Below are positions 48,000 through 56,196 of a DNA stretch of 64,000 nt, in pieces. This DNA is from Oryzicola mucosus (GTDB lineage Bacteria; Pseudomonadota; Alphaproteobacteria; Rhizobiales; Rhizobiaceae), in assembly GCF_014534685.1 (NCBI RefSeq), contig NZ_JACVVX010000001.1:1-64000 (forward strand), in the 5' to 3' direction. Within the stretch, counting starts at the first letter, position 1. Each line of letters begins with the position of its first letter. The notes under the pieces were generated by a model. The model did no database searches. It saw only the letters and a program-made list of their open reading frames with translations, and was not told where the DNA came from. The translations under genes and the position numbers were made by a program.

Positions 48000-48108
48000 C
48001 CCGGCGGGCGGTTCCTCCTCCCTCTGCCCTCCGGGCTAAAAGGCCAGCACCTCCTCCCGCTGGCCAGACACAAGGAAAAGACCGGCACCTCCTCCCGCCG
48101 GTCTTTTT
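48000..48108 (+). ncRNA. triple CCTCCTCCC hairpin array (CcsR/cuckoo-like sRNA candidate)
   Basis: Three tandem hairpins each expose CCTCCTCCC in the loop: (1) CCCGG and GGGCGG with CTGCCC and CCGGG, motif 48014-48022; (2) GGCCAGC (48042-48048) with GCTGGCC (48059-48065), motif 48050-48058; (3) GACCGGC (48080-48086) with GCCGGTC (48097-48103), motif 48088-48096, then TTTTT, a terminator. The motif is complementary to the Shine-Dalgarno sequence. Anti-SD sRNAs of this build (cuckoo/CcsR) are known in Alphaproteobacteria, often released from mRNA 3' ends. Here the host transcript would be the phasin mRNA. Confidence 0.75.
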
Positions 48109-48248
48109 CTGTTGTGGGGACCGTTCCTCGACAGTTCGAGTTTCCTGGCACGCAGTTTCGCGGGGCTGTGAAATACCGGACGATGCGTCGCAAAAGCCTT
48201 GAAATGTCATTCAAGAGGCCGTATGGACGCTTCGCGAAAGCAAGATGT

Positions 48249-48325
48249 GCGGTTGTAGCTCAGTTGGTTAGAGCGCCGGATTGTGGATCCGGAGGTCGGT
48301 GGTTCGAGCCCACCCAACCGTACCA
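48249..48325 (+). tRNA. tRNA-His (GTG)
   Basis: 77 bases with a complete cloverleaf: acceptor GCGGTTG/CAACCGT, D-arm GCTCAGTTGGTTAGAGC, anticodon stem CCGGA/TCCGG with loop TTGTGGA (anticodon GTG), T-arm GTGGG-TTCGAGC-CCAC, and encoded CCA. Discriminator base 73 is A, the first pair is G-T, and the base before position 1 is T, so no G-1 is encoded. This is the known alphaproteobacterial exception for tRNA-His. Confidence 0.95.
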
Positions 48326-48871
48326 TTCGGAAGCGCGCATTCGTCGCCGCCCTTTCCAACCATAACCGGCAATCTCTTGAGCTTGGTCAAAGGCGCGCCT
48401 TCCTTTCCACGCGGGTCTTGATGTCGTCATTCCCCGAGCAATTGGTGGAAGGCTTACCCGAGCAAGCGCCGCGCCAACCTCACAACCGCGATTTTCAGCT
48501 TTGGGTGGCATGATTTTCAGCGCGGTCCTGATGAGGACGGCGACGATGGATATGGCTCGCAGCGTGATCGGTGAGATCACCGAAGTCGGGTTGTCGCTGT
48601 TGTCCAAGCGGGATGCGGAAGGCGATACCGACGAAAAGCGTGTCGTATGTGTCGCCCAGCTTATTGCCATGGCGCCTTCGCGACCCGCTGGGTGGTGGAA
48701 CTGTGGCTGAACTGGAAACCGGCATAGAAGAATGGCGGGGTCTCGGCCGTGCATGTCCGTCTTGTGCGCGAGGCAAAGGGTTGCGACTTGCATCCTTGTC
48801 ATGCAGGTAGCAGTTTGAATGACACTGTTTCGCTGCCCGCTACGATGGCGCCGCTTGCGGGGAAGACTTAG
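48326..48871. other. spacer after tRNA-His, no supported gene
   Basis: 546 bases. Short frames on both strands (for example plus 48501-48710 and a long minus frame through the tRNA) have no ribosome-binding site or recognised motif. It may hold decayed sequence inserted downstream of the tRNA. The promoter of the following kinase gene is expected near its end. Confidence 0.4.
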
Positions 48872-50044
48872 ATGAACAACGATTTTCAGGCTGATATCGA
48901 TGCCATCGGCAGAATTGCCGCTGTGCCGACGATCCTCGATGTCGTCTGCCGGACGACAGGTATGCGTTTCGCGGCGGTTGCACGCGTGACCGAGGATCGC
49001 TGGATCACCTGCGATGTGCTCGACAGCCTCGATTTCGGGCTCAGCCCTGGCGATGAACTCAAGGTGGAAACCACCATCTGCCATGAGATCCGTCAAAGCC
49101 AAGAGCCGGTCGTGATCGACAATGTGGCGGAGGATGGGCTCTATTGCGGGCACCAGACACCAGCGATGTATGGCTTCCAAAGCTACATCTCCATGCCGAT
49201 CGTGCTGAAGGACGGCCAGTTTTTCGGTACGCTTTGTGCATTGGACCCCCTTCCGGCCAAGCTGAAGAACCCCGAAACGATCGGCATGTTTCAGTTGTTT
49301 GCGCAACTGATCGCATCCCAGTTGGAAGCCGATGAAGAACTGTCGAAAACCAGAACCGCCCTGCAGGACGAGCGTGAAACGGCTGAGATACGCGAGCAGT
49401 TCATCGCAGTTCTCGGCCACGATCTGCGTAATCCCGTAGCCTCGTTAGAAGCTGGCACGAAACTGTTGTTTCGCGGGAATCTGGACGATCAGGGCCAGAA
49501 GATCGTCACGCTTATGCAGGGCAGCCTGCTGCGGATGCGGAGCCTGATCGACAATGTCATCGACTTCGCCCGCGCCCGGCTTGGCGACGGCCTGAACCTC
49601 CAGATCGACGATGCTGCTCCTTTGATACCGGTCCTCGAGCAGGTCGTGGCGGAAATCCGCTCCATCCATCCCGGCAGGACGATCGAGACGGATTTCCGGC
49701 TCGCGGAGAGCGTCGTTTCCGATCAGTCGCGCGTGGCGCAGCTTTTCGGCAATCTCTTGGGAAATGCCATCACCCATGGGTCGCATGAAGCGCCGATCAG
49801 AACAGGTGCTGAGGTTCGAGCCGAGACTTTCGAGCTCTGGGTGGAAAATGCAGGACCTCCCATTGCCGAGGAAGCGTTGAGCGGACTGTTCAATCCATTT
49901 GTGCGCGGCGCCACCGGAACCCATAGCGCGGGGCTGGGGCTTGGTCTCTACATCGCTTCGGAAATTGCGCGCGGACATGGCGGCAGAATCGATGTGACAT
50001 CGGACAGCAATGCGACCCGATTCACCTTCCGCATGCCGATGTAA
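48872..50044 (+). CDS. GAF-domain sensor histidine kinase
   Basis: 390 residues, cytoplasmic. The GAF domain is at about 15-155 (RFAAVARVTEDRWITCDVLD, QSYISMPIVLKDGQFFGTLC). The dimerisation helix has the phospho-His in IAVLGHDLRNPVASLEAGTK at about 185, and the ATPase has the N box FGNLLGNAITHGS and GLGLGLYIASEIARGHGG. HDLRNP replaces the commoner HELRTP. The phytochrome-like GAF may bind a small ligand. No response regulator is adjacent. It lies upstream of a stress-type locus. Confidence 0.9.
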   Translation: MNNDFQADIDAIGRIAAVPTILDVVCRTTGMRFAAVARVTEDRWITCDVLDSLDFGLSPGDELKVETTICHEIRQSQEPVVIDNVAEDGLYCGHQTPAMYGFQSYISMPIVLKDGQFFGTLCALDPLPAKLKNPETIGMFQLFAQLIASQLEADEELSKTRTALQDERETAEIREQFIAVLGHDLRNPVASLEAGTKLLFRGNLDDQGQKIVTLMQGSLLRMRSLIDNVIDFARARLGDGLNLQIDDAAPLIPVLEQVVAEIRSIHPGRTIETDFRLAESVVSDQSRVAQLFGNLLGNAITHGSHEAPIRTGAEVRAETFELWVENAGPPIAEEALSGLFNPFVRGATGTHSAGLGLGLYIASEIARGHGGRIDVTSDSNATRFTFRMPM

Positions 50045-50121
50045 CGCCGTTCGTTCCGACGTCTATAGCCGAGTACAATAAAGTTCCGTGGCAATCTAAG
50101 TTTTTTCCAGCGCCGTGAGCG

Positions 50122-50146
50122 GGAACCTTTATGTTTCTGGCGCGCT
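50122..50146 (+). promoter_or_regulatory. possible EcfG (general stress sigma) promoter
   Basis: GGAAC (50122-50126) and CGCT (50143-50146) are separated by 16 bases, close to the GGAAC-N16/17-CGTT consensus of alphaproteobacterial EcfG, with one mismatch in the -10 element. It lies 64 bases before the DUF892 gene, a class often under general stress control. Confidence 0.4.
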
Positions 50147-50209
50147 ACCTTGGTGCATTCACAACTCTGTGAACAACGTCTCTGCCGACACGCACCAAGG
50201 AAGACCACT

Positions 50210-50707
50210 ATGGCCAAAGAAAAAAACCTCGAAGATCTTTTTCACGACACTTTGAAAGACATCTATTACGCCGAGCGAAAGATCCTCAAGACGCTGCCTA
50301 AAATGGCGCGTGCCGCCAGTTCTTCCGAGCTGAAGTCGGCATTCGAAAAGCACAAGGACGAGACTGAAGTTCACGTCGAGCGCCTGCAGCAGATCTTCGA
50401 ACTGATGGGCAAGCGCGCCCAGGGCAAAACCTGCGATGCCATCGAAGGCATTATTTCCGAAGGCGAAGACATCATCGACACCTTCAAGGGATCGCCTGCA
50501 ATCGATGCCGGCTTGATTTCCTCTGCCCAGGCGGTCGAACACTACGAAATGACCCGTTACGGCACGCTGAAGCGTTGGGCTGAAGTGCTCGGCATGAGCG
50601 ACGCGGCGAAGCTTCTGGGCCAAACGCTTGCTGAAGAATCCAAGACCGATGAAGCCTTGACCGCGCTTGCCGACGCATCCGCGAATGAAATCGCCAAGGC
50701 TGCCTAG
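50210..50707 (+). CDS. DUF892 (YciE/YciF) ferritin-like protein
   Basis: 165 residues forming a four-helix ferritin-like bundle: NLEDLFHDTLKDIYYAERKI, LKSAFEKHKDETEVHVERLQ, QAVEHYEMTRYGTLKRWAEV and LGQTLAEESKTDEALTALAD. The Glu and His residues (DIYYAE, DETEVHVE, EHYE) are metal-ligand candidates. YciE/F proteins are stress-induced and of uncertain chemistry. ATG 50210 has AAGGA eight bases upstream. A terminator follows, then two membrane protein genes. Confidence 0.93.
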   Translation: MAKEKNLEDLFHDTLKDIYYAERKILKTLPKMARAASSSELKSAFEKHKDETEVHVERLQQIFELMGKRAQGKTCDAIEGIISEGEDIIDTFKGSPAIDAGLISSAQAVEHYEMTRYGTLKRWAEVLGMSDAAKLLGQTLAEESKTDEALTALADASANEIAKAA

Positions 50708-50712
50708 TCTAT

Positions 50713-50737
50713 AGCCCCGCCCTGGCGGGGCTTTTTC
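50713..50737 (+). terminator. terminator after the DUF892 gene
   Basis: AGCCCCGC (50713-50720) pairs with GCGGGGCT (50725-50732) around a CCTG loop, followed by TTTTTCTT. Five bases after the stop codon. Confidence 0.88.
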
Positions 50738-50760
50738 TTATTTCAATTCAGGAGACGATC

Positions 50761-50838
50761 ATGGGTCGCGGTATTTTGCTCTGGATGCTTGGAATTCCAA
50801 TTCCGATTATCATCCTTCTCTTCTTGTTCATGCGCTAG
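50761..50838 (+). CDS. 25-residue membrane peptide
   Basis: ATG 50761 has GGAG six bases upstream and the frame closes at TAG after 25 codons. The peptide MGRGILLWMLGIPIPIIILL plus a short tail is one hydrophobic helix. I have the impression of having seen very similar peptides near stress genes in other rhizobia. It lies between the DUF892 terminator and the larger membrane protein, nine bases from the latter's start. Confidence 0.7.
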   Translation: MGRGILLWMLGIPIPIIILLFLFMR

Positions 50839-50847
50839 GAGATGGCC

Positions 50848-51753
50848 ATGCAAAACGAGTACACAACTGCCGAAGTTGGCACACAAGTCGAATCGTCGAA
50901 ATCGGCTGTCAGCTGGGGCCCGATCATCGCGGGCGCTTTCGCGGCTTCGACAATCACCTTTATCCTGATGCTGCTGGGTTCCGGGCTTGGGCTGACAATG
51001 GTTTCGCCATGGTCGAATGAGGGCGCAAGCGTCACCACCTTCGCGGTGTCCACGGCGATCTGGCTGATTATCGTACAGTGGCTGGCGTCTGGAGCAGGCG
51101 GCTATCTCACCGGTCGGCTTCGCACCAAATGGGTCGGCATCCACACGGACGAAACCTTCTTCCGTGACACAGCGCATGGCTTCATGTCCTGGGCAGTTGC
51201 CACGCTGGTGACCGTGATGGTTCTGGGTTCGGCTTTAACATCCGTTATCGGCACAGGCATCCAAACGGCTTCGACGGTTGCGTCCGGCGCGGTGATGGGA
51301 GCCACTGCCGGCACGGACACGGAAAGCACCAGCGGCGCGACATCCTACTTTGTCGATTCGCTGTTCCGTCCAAACGACCCCGCCCGTCTTGCAGCACCCG
51401 GTGCGGAAGGCGACGCGGCAGCTGCCGCGCAGGCTTCGCGCATTCTAGCCTCAAGTGCGGCAGCGGGGGAGATGACGCCCGAAGACAAGACCTATCTGGC
51501 TCAGCTCGTCGCTGCCCGCACAGGCCTATCCGAAGCGGACGCCACCGCTCGTATCGATGCAGTCATTGCTCAGGCCGAGGCTGCCAAGACCCAGGCTATG
51601 GAAGCTGCCGATACCGCACGGGCCGCAGCTGCCACCTTCGCCCTGGTCGCAGCCTTGTCAATGATCATCGGTGCCTTCATCGCGAGTGCCGCAGCGGCCC
51701 TTGGCGGCAAGCAGCGCGACGATGAAGAAACTGTCTATCTGTCGCAACGTTAA
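50848..51753 (+). CDS. alanine-rich membrane protein, unknown function
   Basis: 301 residues. Hydrophobic segments are at about 20-50 (GPIIAGAFAASTITFILMLL), 65-90, 115-145 and at the C terminus (AATFALVAALSMIIGAFIAS). A soluble Ala-rich coiled stretch lies at about 185-265 (DATARIDAVIAQAEAAKTQA). ATG 50848 is preferred because AGGAG is six bases upstream; ATG 50842 touches that site. The function is unknown; its position suggests an envelope stress role. Confidence 0.78.
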   Translation: MQNEYTTAEVGTQVESSKSAVSWGPIIAGAFAASTITFILMLLGSGLGLTMVSPWSNEGASVTTFAVSTAIWLIIVQWLASGAGGYLTGRLRTKWVGIHTDETFFRDTAHGFMSWAVATLVTVMVLGSALTSVIGTGIQTASTVASGAVMGATAGTDTESTSGATSYFVDSLFRPNDPARLAAPGAEGDAAAAAQASRILASSAAAGEMTPEDKTYLAQLVAARTGLSEADATARIDAVIAQAEAAKTQAMEAADTARAAAATFALVAALSMIIGAFIASAAAALGGKQRDDEETVYLSQR

Positions 51754-51779
51754 GCCGACAGGCAGATAAGCACCAAAGA

Positions 51780-51812
51780 CCCGCGGCATTTGCGTGCCGC
51801 GGGCCTTTTTTT
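51780..51812 (+). terminator. strong terminator between the membrane protein gene and potI
   Basis: CCCGCGGCA (51780-51788) pairs with TGCCGCGGG (51795-51803), with a six-base loop, followed by CCTTTTTTT. It separates convergent genes; the minus strand also has a short T-run, so it may act both ways. Confidence 0.9.
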
Positions 51813-51830
51813 GGTTTGAAGCTGCCGAAT

Positions 51831-52649
51831 TCAGCCGCGTTGAGCGGCGTGCTCGTCACGTTGACGCTGCACTTCGCGGCGTTTGTTGACGACCGAGACC
51901 GTGATGACCCCGAGCGTGACGATACCAATGAGGATGGTGCAGGCCGCGTTGATCTCCGGCGTCACCCCCAGCCGAACCTGACTGTATATCTTCATCGGCA
52001 GGGTCGTCGCCCCCGGCCCCGAGGTAAACGACGCTATGACAAGATCGTCCAGCGACAACGTAAAGGCGAGCATCCATCCGGAGATGACGGCAGGCAGGAT
52101 GACCGGCAGTGTCACAGCGAAGAAGGTTTTCACGGGCGTGGCGCCAAGGTCCATCGCCGCTTCTTCGAGTGAACGGTCGAACGACACGAGCCGCGACTGC
52201 ACAACGACTGCGACGTAGCACATGGCGAATGTCACATGAGCGAGTGTGACCGTCATGAAGCCACGATCGAAGCCGATGGCCACGAACAACAACAGCAGCG
52301 ACAGGCCGGTGATCACCTCGGGCATCACCAGCGGCGCGAACACCATGCCGGAAAACAACACCCTGCCCCGAAATCGCGTGTAGCGCGTCAGCGCAAGCGC
52401 GGCCAGCGTACCCAAAATGGTTGCGATGGTAGCCGAGAGCAGGCCGACGCGGAAGGTGACCCAGGCCGCGTCCATCAGGCCTTGGTTGCGGAACAAAGCG
52501 CTGTACCATTTGGTCGAAAAGCCGCCCCAAACAGTGACGAGCTTGGACTCGTTGAACGAAAAGATGACCAGAAGCACGATCGGCAGATAGAGAAAAGCAA
52601 AGCCCAGCGTGATCGAGACGATGTTGAAGCGGCTCCAGGTCGCGTTCAT
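51831..52649 (-). CDS. potI: polyamine ABC transporter permease PotI-like
   Basis: 272 residues, six transmembrane helices. The ABC-contact loop is EEAAMDLGATPVKTFFAVTL, and SLDDLVIASFTSGPGATTLP is typical of PotC/PotI. With PotH it forms the membrane channel of a putrescine or spermidine importer. ATG 52649 overlaps the potH stop by four bases (ATGA). The last gene of potFGHI; no other permease follows. Confidence 0.93.
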   Translation of the reverse strand: MNATWSRFNIVSITLGFAFLYLPIVLLVIFSFNESKLVTVWGGFSTKWYSALFRNQGLMDAAWVTFRVGLLSATIATILGTLAALALTRYTRFRGRVLFSGMVFAPLVMPEVITGLSLLLLFVAIGFDRGFMTVTLAHVTFAMCYVAVVVQSRLVSFDRSLEEAAMDLGATPVKTFFAVTLPVILPAVISGWMLAFTLSLDDLVIASFTSGPGATTLPMKIYSQVRLGVTPEINAACTILIGIVTLGVITVSVVNKRREVQRQRDEHAAQRG

Positions 52650-53557
52650 TTGCCCTGCTCCTGCGCGCGCGCCTGTGCCTGCTGGAAGAACATGATTGGC
52701 ACCACCAGCAGAAGCAGCAGGATGATGGCTACCGCCGATGCGACCGGCCAGTCGCGATTGGCAAAAAACTCGTTCCACAAGGTCTTGCCGATCATCAGCG
52801 TCTGGGAACCGCCGAGAAGATCGGGAATCACGAATTCGCCCACCGCTGGGATGAACACGAGCAGGCAACCGGCGATGACGCCGGGGAGCGCCAAGGGAAA
52901 CGTTATCTTCCAAAATGCGCTGATCGGCGGGCAGCCGAGGTCGTTCGCAGCTTCGATCAGCGAGTAGTCCATCTTCTCCAGCGACGCATAGAGCGGCAGG
53001 ATCATGAACGGTAGATAGGAATAGACGATGCCGATGAAGATGGCGGTGTGGGTGTTGAGGATCACCAGCGGCGTATCGATGATGCCGGTGAACAGCAGGA
53101 ACTGGTTGAGCAGTCCCTCCGGCTTGAGAATTCCGATCCAGGCATAGACGCGGATCAGAAAACTCGTCCAGAACGGTAGGATGACCAGCATCAACAGCGT
53201 CGGCCGCAGCGTGGCCGGCGCCCGCGCCATGCCGTAGGCTACCGGAAACCCGATCAGCAGCGCCAGGAAGGTCGAGATCGCCGCGATGACGACGCTGGAT
53301 AGATAGGCCCGCATATAGAGCGGATCGCCGCCCAGCCAGGCGTAGTTATCGAAATGAAGGTCGCGGAATTGCGCGAAAAAGGCGCCGATGCCATTGGAAA
53401 GGGTCATCACCGGTTCATAAGGCGGCATCGCTATCGCCGTGGTCGACAGCGAAATCTTGAACACGATGATGAACGGCACCAAGAAGAAGGCCAGCAGCCA
53501 AAGATAGGGAACGACGATGACCAGCCTGCTGGTGAGGGCGGCGATTGCGCGTTGCAT
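52646..53557 (-). CDS. potH: polyamine ABC transporter permease PotH-like
   Basis: 303 residues, six transmembrane helices. Contact loop: LIEAANDLGCPPISAFWKIT. PFWTSFLIRVYAWIGILKPE is a conserved PotB/PotH stretch. It pairs with PotI. It follows potG by ten bases and overlaps potI, so the genes are in one transcript. Confidence 0.93.
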   Translation of the reverse strand: MQRAIAALTSRLVIVVPYLWLLAFFLVPFIIVFKISLSTTAIAMPPYEPVMTLSNGIGAFFAQFRDLHFDNYAWLGGDPLYMRAYLSSVVIAAISTFLALLIGFPVAYGMARAPATLRPTLLMLVILPFWTSFLIRVYAWIGILKPEGLLNQFLLFTGIIDTPLVILNTHTAIFIGIVYSYLPFMILPLYASLEKMDYSLIEAANDLGCPPISAFWKITFPLALPGVIAGCLLVFIPAVGEFVIPDLLGGSQTLMIGKTLWNEFFANRDWPVASAVAIILLLLLVVPIMFFQQAQARAQEQGK

Positions 53558-53567
53558 CTCCGTCCCC

Positions 53568-54707
53568 CTAGCGCGTCAGGATAACGCCGGCATCGGGCCG
53601 GAACGATATCCATGCGGTGTCGTCCCAGGTCAGCGGATCTTCCGTGACGCGAGCCGCATTCAGCGCGCTTGCCCGCACCACCTGGCCGCTCGGCAGCTTG
53701 ACGTGATAAACCGTCATGTCGCCGAGATAGGCGATGTCATAGACCTCGCCCTGCATGGCATTGTCGATACCGGGCGCGGGCTCCTTTGAAGAGACCTTGA
53801 TCTTTTCGGGCCGGATCGCAAAGGCGACATCGCTGCCCACCGTCGCGTCGGATGCGTTCTCGCTGCGGATGACACCACCGTCGGTCATGATCGTCGCAGC
53901 CACACCCTCGCGCGCCGATACCTTGCCTTCGAAGATGTTGACGGTACCGACGAAGCCGGCGACGAAGCGCGAACCCGGCGCCTCATAAACCTCGGCCGGC
54001 GTCGCCACCTGCATCACCTCGCCCTTGTCGAGAATCGCGATGCGGTCGGCCATGGTCATGGCCTCTTCCTGGTCATGGGTGACGACGACGAAGGTGAGGC
54101 CGAGCTTCTGCTGCAGGTCCATCAGTTCGAACTGGGTTTCCTCACGCAACTTCTTGTCGAGCGCGCCCAGCGGCTCATCGAGCAGCAACACTTTGGGGCG
54201 TTTTGCAACAGCACGCGCAAGGGCGACGCGCTGGCGTTGCCCGCCGGAAAGCTGGTGCGGCTTGCGCTTGGCGAACTGGCTCAGCTTGACGAGCTTGAGC
54301 ATCTCAGCGACGCGCTGCTCGATTTCGACCTTCGCCATGCCATCCTGCTTCAGGCCAAAAGCGATGTTCTGCTCCACCGTCATATGCGGAAACAGCGCGT
54401 AGGACTGGAACATCATGTTGACCGGCCGGCGGTAGGGCGGAATGCCGCGCAAATCCTGTCCATCGAGAAGGATGCTGCCGGAGGTAGGCTCCTCGAAACC
54501 CGCCAGCATGCGCAGAAGCGTTGACTTGCCACAGCCAGACGCCCCGAGCAGGGCGAAGAACTCACGCTCGTATATGCTCAGAGACAGGTCGTTGACGGCC
54601 GTAAAGTCGCCGAACCGCTTCGTGACGTTGCGAAACTCGATATAGGGTTTCGCCGACGGATCAGTCCAGGGCGCAAAGGACCTGCGAATGCTTCCAAGCG
54701 AGTTCAT
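53568..54707 (-). CDS. potG: polyamine ABC transporter ATP-binding protein PotG-like
   Basis: 379 residues. Walker A GASGCGKST, Q-loop MMFQSYALFPHMTV, signature LSGGQRQRVALARA, Walker B LLLDEPLGALD, H-loop VVTHDQEEAM, then a TOBE domain (about 290-379, FAIRPEKIKVSS, VRASALNAARVTEDPLTW). It powers polyamine uptake. ATG 54707 has GGGGAG seven bases upstream; TTG 54722 is in frame but lies before that site. A terminator-like hairpin separates it from potF. Confidence 0.95.
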   Translation of the reverse strand: MNSLGSIRRSFAPWTDPSAKPYIEFRNVTKRFGDFTAVNDLSLSIYEREFFALLGASGCGKSTLLRMLAGFEEPTSGSILLDGQDLRGIPPYRRPVNMMFQSYALFPHMTVEQNIAFGLKQDGMAKVEIEQRVAEMLKLVKLSQFAKRKPHQLSGGQRQRVALARAVAKRPKVLLLDEPLGALDKKLREETQFELMDLQQKLGLTFVVVTHDQEEAMTMADRIAILDKGEVMQVATPAEVYEAPGSRFVAGFVGTVNIFEGKVSAREGVAATIMTDGGVIRSENASDATVGSDVAFAIRPEKIKVSSKEPAPGIDNAMQGEVYDIAYLGDMTVYHVKLPSGQVVRASALNAARVTEDPLTWDDTAWISFRPDAGVILTR

Positions 54708-54744
54708 GAGCAGGCTCCCCAATTCCCGACGTCATATCTCTAGG

Positions 54745-54771
54745 AAAAGCCCCGACAGTGGCCTGCCGGGG
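54745..54771 (-). terminator. hairpin with T-run between potF and potG
   Basis: On the minus strand CCCCGGCAG pairs with CTGTCGGGG around a four-base loop (54750-54771), followed by CTTTTCC. It lies inside the operon, ten bases after potF, and should lower transcription of potGHI relative to potF. Confidence 0.75.
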
Positions 54772-54780
54772 TCGTTTCGA

Positions 54781-55878
54781 TCACTGGCCCGTAACGATCT
54801 TGGTCCAGCTGCGCGTGATCAGCCGCTGTGACTTGGGATCGTAAGGCGAGACAGTGAAGAGCTTGGCTAGAACAGCCTCATCCGGATAGATCGCCGGATC
54901 GTCCAGGATTTCCTTGCTGATGAATTGCTGCGAAGCCTTGTTGCCATTGGCGTAGAAAATGACGTCGCTGGCCTTGGCGATGACTTCGGGCCGCATCATG
55001 TAATTGATGAATTCATGTGCGGTGTCGACATGTTTGGCATCGGCAGGAATAGCCATCTGGTCGAACCACATTTCCGCGCCTTCCTTCGGAATGACGTAAT
55101 CGAGGTTCACCCCTTGCTTGGCTTCGATCGCGCGGTCCCGGGCCTGGAAGACGTCGCCGGACCAACCGACCGCAACGCAGATGTCGCCATTGGCGAGCGC
55201 ATTGATGTACTCTGACGAATGAAATTTGCGGATCGACGGACGGATCGCCATCATCGCTTCTTCGGCTTTGGAGATATCGTCGAGCGAGGTGCTTCCCGCG
55301 TCCAAACCGAGATAGTTCAGTACGGTGGGCAGCATGTCGGTGGGCGAATCCAAGACATAAATGCCACATTGGGCGAGCTTGCTCGCATTCTCGGGGTTGA
55401 ACACGACATCCCAGCTATCGACCTTGTCGATACCGAGCGCGGCCTTCACCTTATCGACATTATAGCCGATACCGACCGTGCCCCACATGTAGTTGATGGA
55501 GTATTCGTTGCCGGGGTCGTATTTTGCGGTGCGATCGTTGACCACGTCCCACATGTTCGAAAGGTTCGGCAGCTTTGACTTGTCCAGCTTCTGGAAGACG
55601 CCCGCCTGGATCTGGCGCGCCAGGAAGTTGGCGGTGGGCACAACCACGTCATAACCGGAACCGCCGGCGAGGAGCTTTGTCTCAAGGATTTCGTTGGAAT
55701 CGAAGACGTCATAGACGACCTTGATGCCGGTTTCCTTGGTGAAGTCGTCGATGATGGACGAATCGATATAGTCCGACCAGTTGTAGACATTGACCACACG
55801 CTCCTGCGCCGTGGCTGATTGTGCGAACGCAGCGATCATTGCCGTGGCTGCGGTAAGCCAAAGCGCCTTTGTGTTCAT
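54781..55878 (-). CDS. potF: putrescine-type ABC transporter substrate-binding protein PotF-like
   Basis: 365 residues with a signal peptide (about 1-24, AATAMIAAFAQSATAQ). RVVNVYNWSDYIDSSIIDDF is the classic PotD/PotF start, with aromatic and acidic ligands at NEYSINYMWGTVGIGYN and AVGWSGDVFQARDRA. It binds a polyamine in the periplasm. It heads the operon; no clear operator was seen upstream. Confidence 0.95.
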   Translation of the reverse strand: MNTKALWLTAATAMIAAFAQSATAQERVVNVYNWSDYIDSSIIDDFTKETGIKVVYDVFDSNEILETKLLAGGSGYDVVVPTANFLARQIQAGVFQKLDKSKLPNLSNMWDVVNDRTAKYDPGNEYSINYMWGTVGIGYNVDKVKAALGIDKVDSWDVVFNPENASKLAQCGIYVLDSPTDMLPTVLNYLGLDAGSTSLDDISKAEEAMMAIRPSIRKFHSSEYINALANGDICVAVGWSGDVFQARDRAIEAKQGVNLDYVIPKEGAEMWFDQMAIPADAKHVDTAHEFINYMMRPEVIAKASDVIFYANGNKASQQFISKEILDDPAIYPDEAVLAKLFTVSPYDPKSQRLITRSWTKIVTGQ

Positions 55879-56196
55879 CAGGATTCTCCTTTTACGCGTG
55901 TGCCCGGGCGACCCTGCCGGGTCCGTCCGAAGGCGGAATTTCGGCTAGCCTATTTGTGTTGCAAGAGGTGGACAAGCACCAATAATGGGCAGGACGCTGC
56001 GCACGCACATCAAATTGCGCTTTGCGGAAAAGGCGCAAACGATGGAAGCGTGGAAATGCGACCACCATCGGGGTGGATCGTAAGCCTGCGGAAACGGTTG
56101 CCCCTGTCCGACCCCTTGGCAAGATAAGCCTGTGCGTTGTTTGCCCTGCTCGAAAGGTGCCCGTCCTACGGCTTGCTTGTCAATTGGCAAAGACGA
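55879..56196. other. potF upstream spacer
   Basis: 318 bases without a supported gene. It should contain the potF promoter; the ribosome-binding site GGAG lies directly before the gene. Short frames on both strands have no start signals. No terminator was recognised for the DMT transporter gene that ends upstream on the same strand. Confidence 0.45.

Noticed and set aside
48260-49420. 386-codon minus-strand frame running from the GAF kinase through tRNA-His
   Set aside because: It ends in the peptide typical of reading a tRNA gene backwards (NHRPPDPQSGALTN) and overlaps the kinase antisense.
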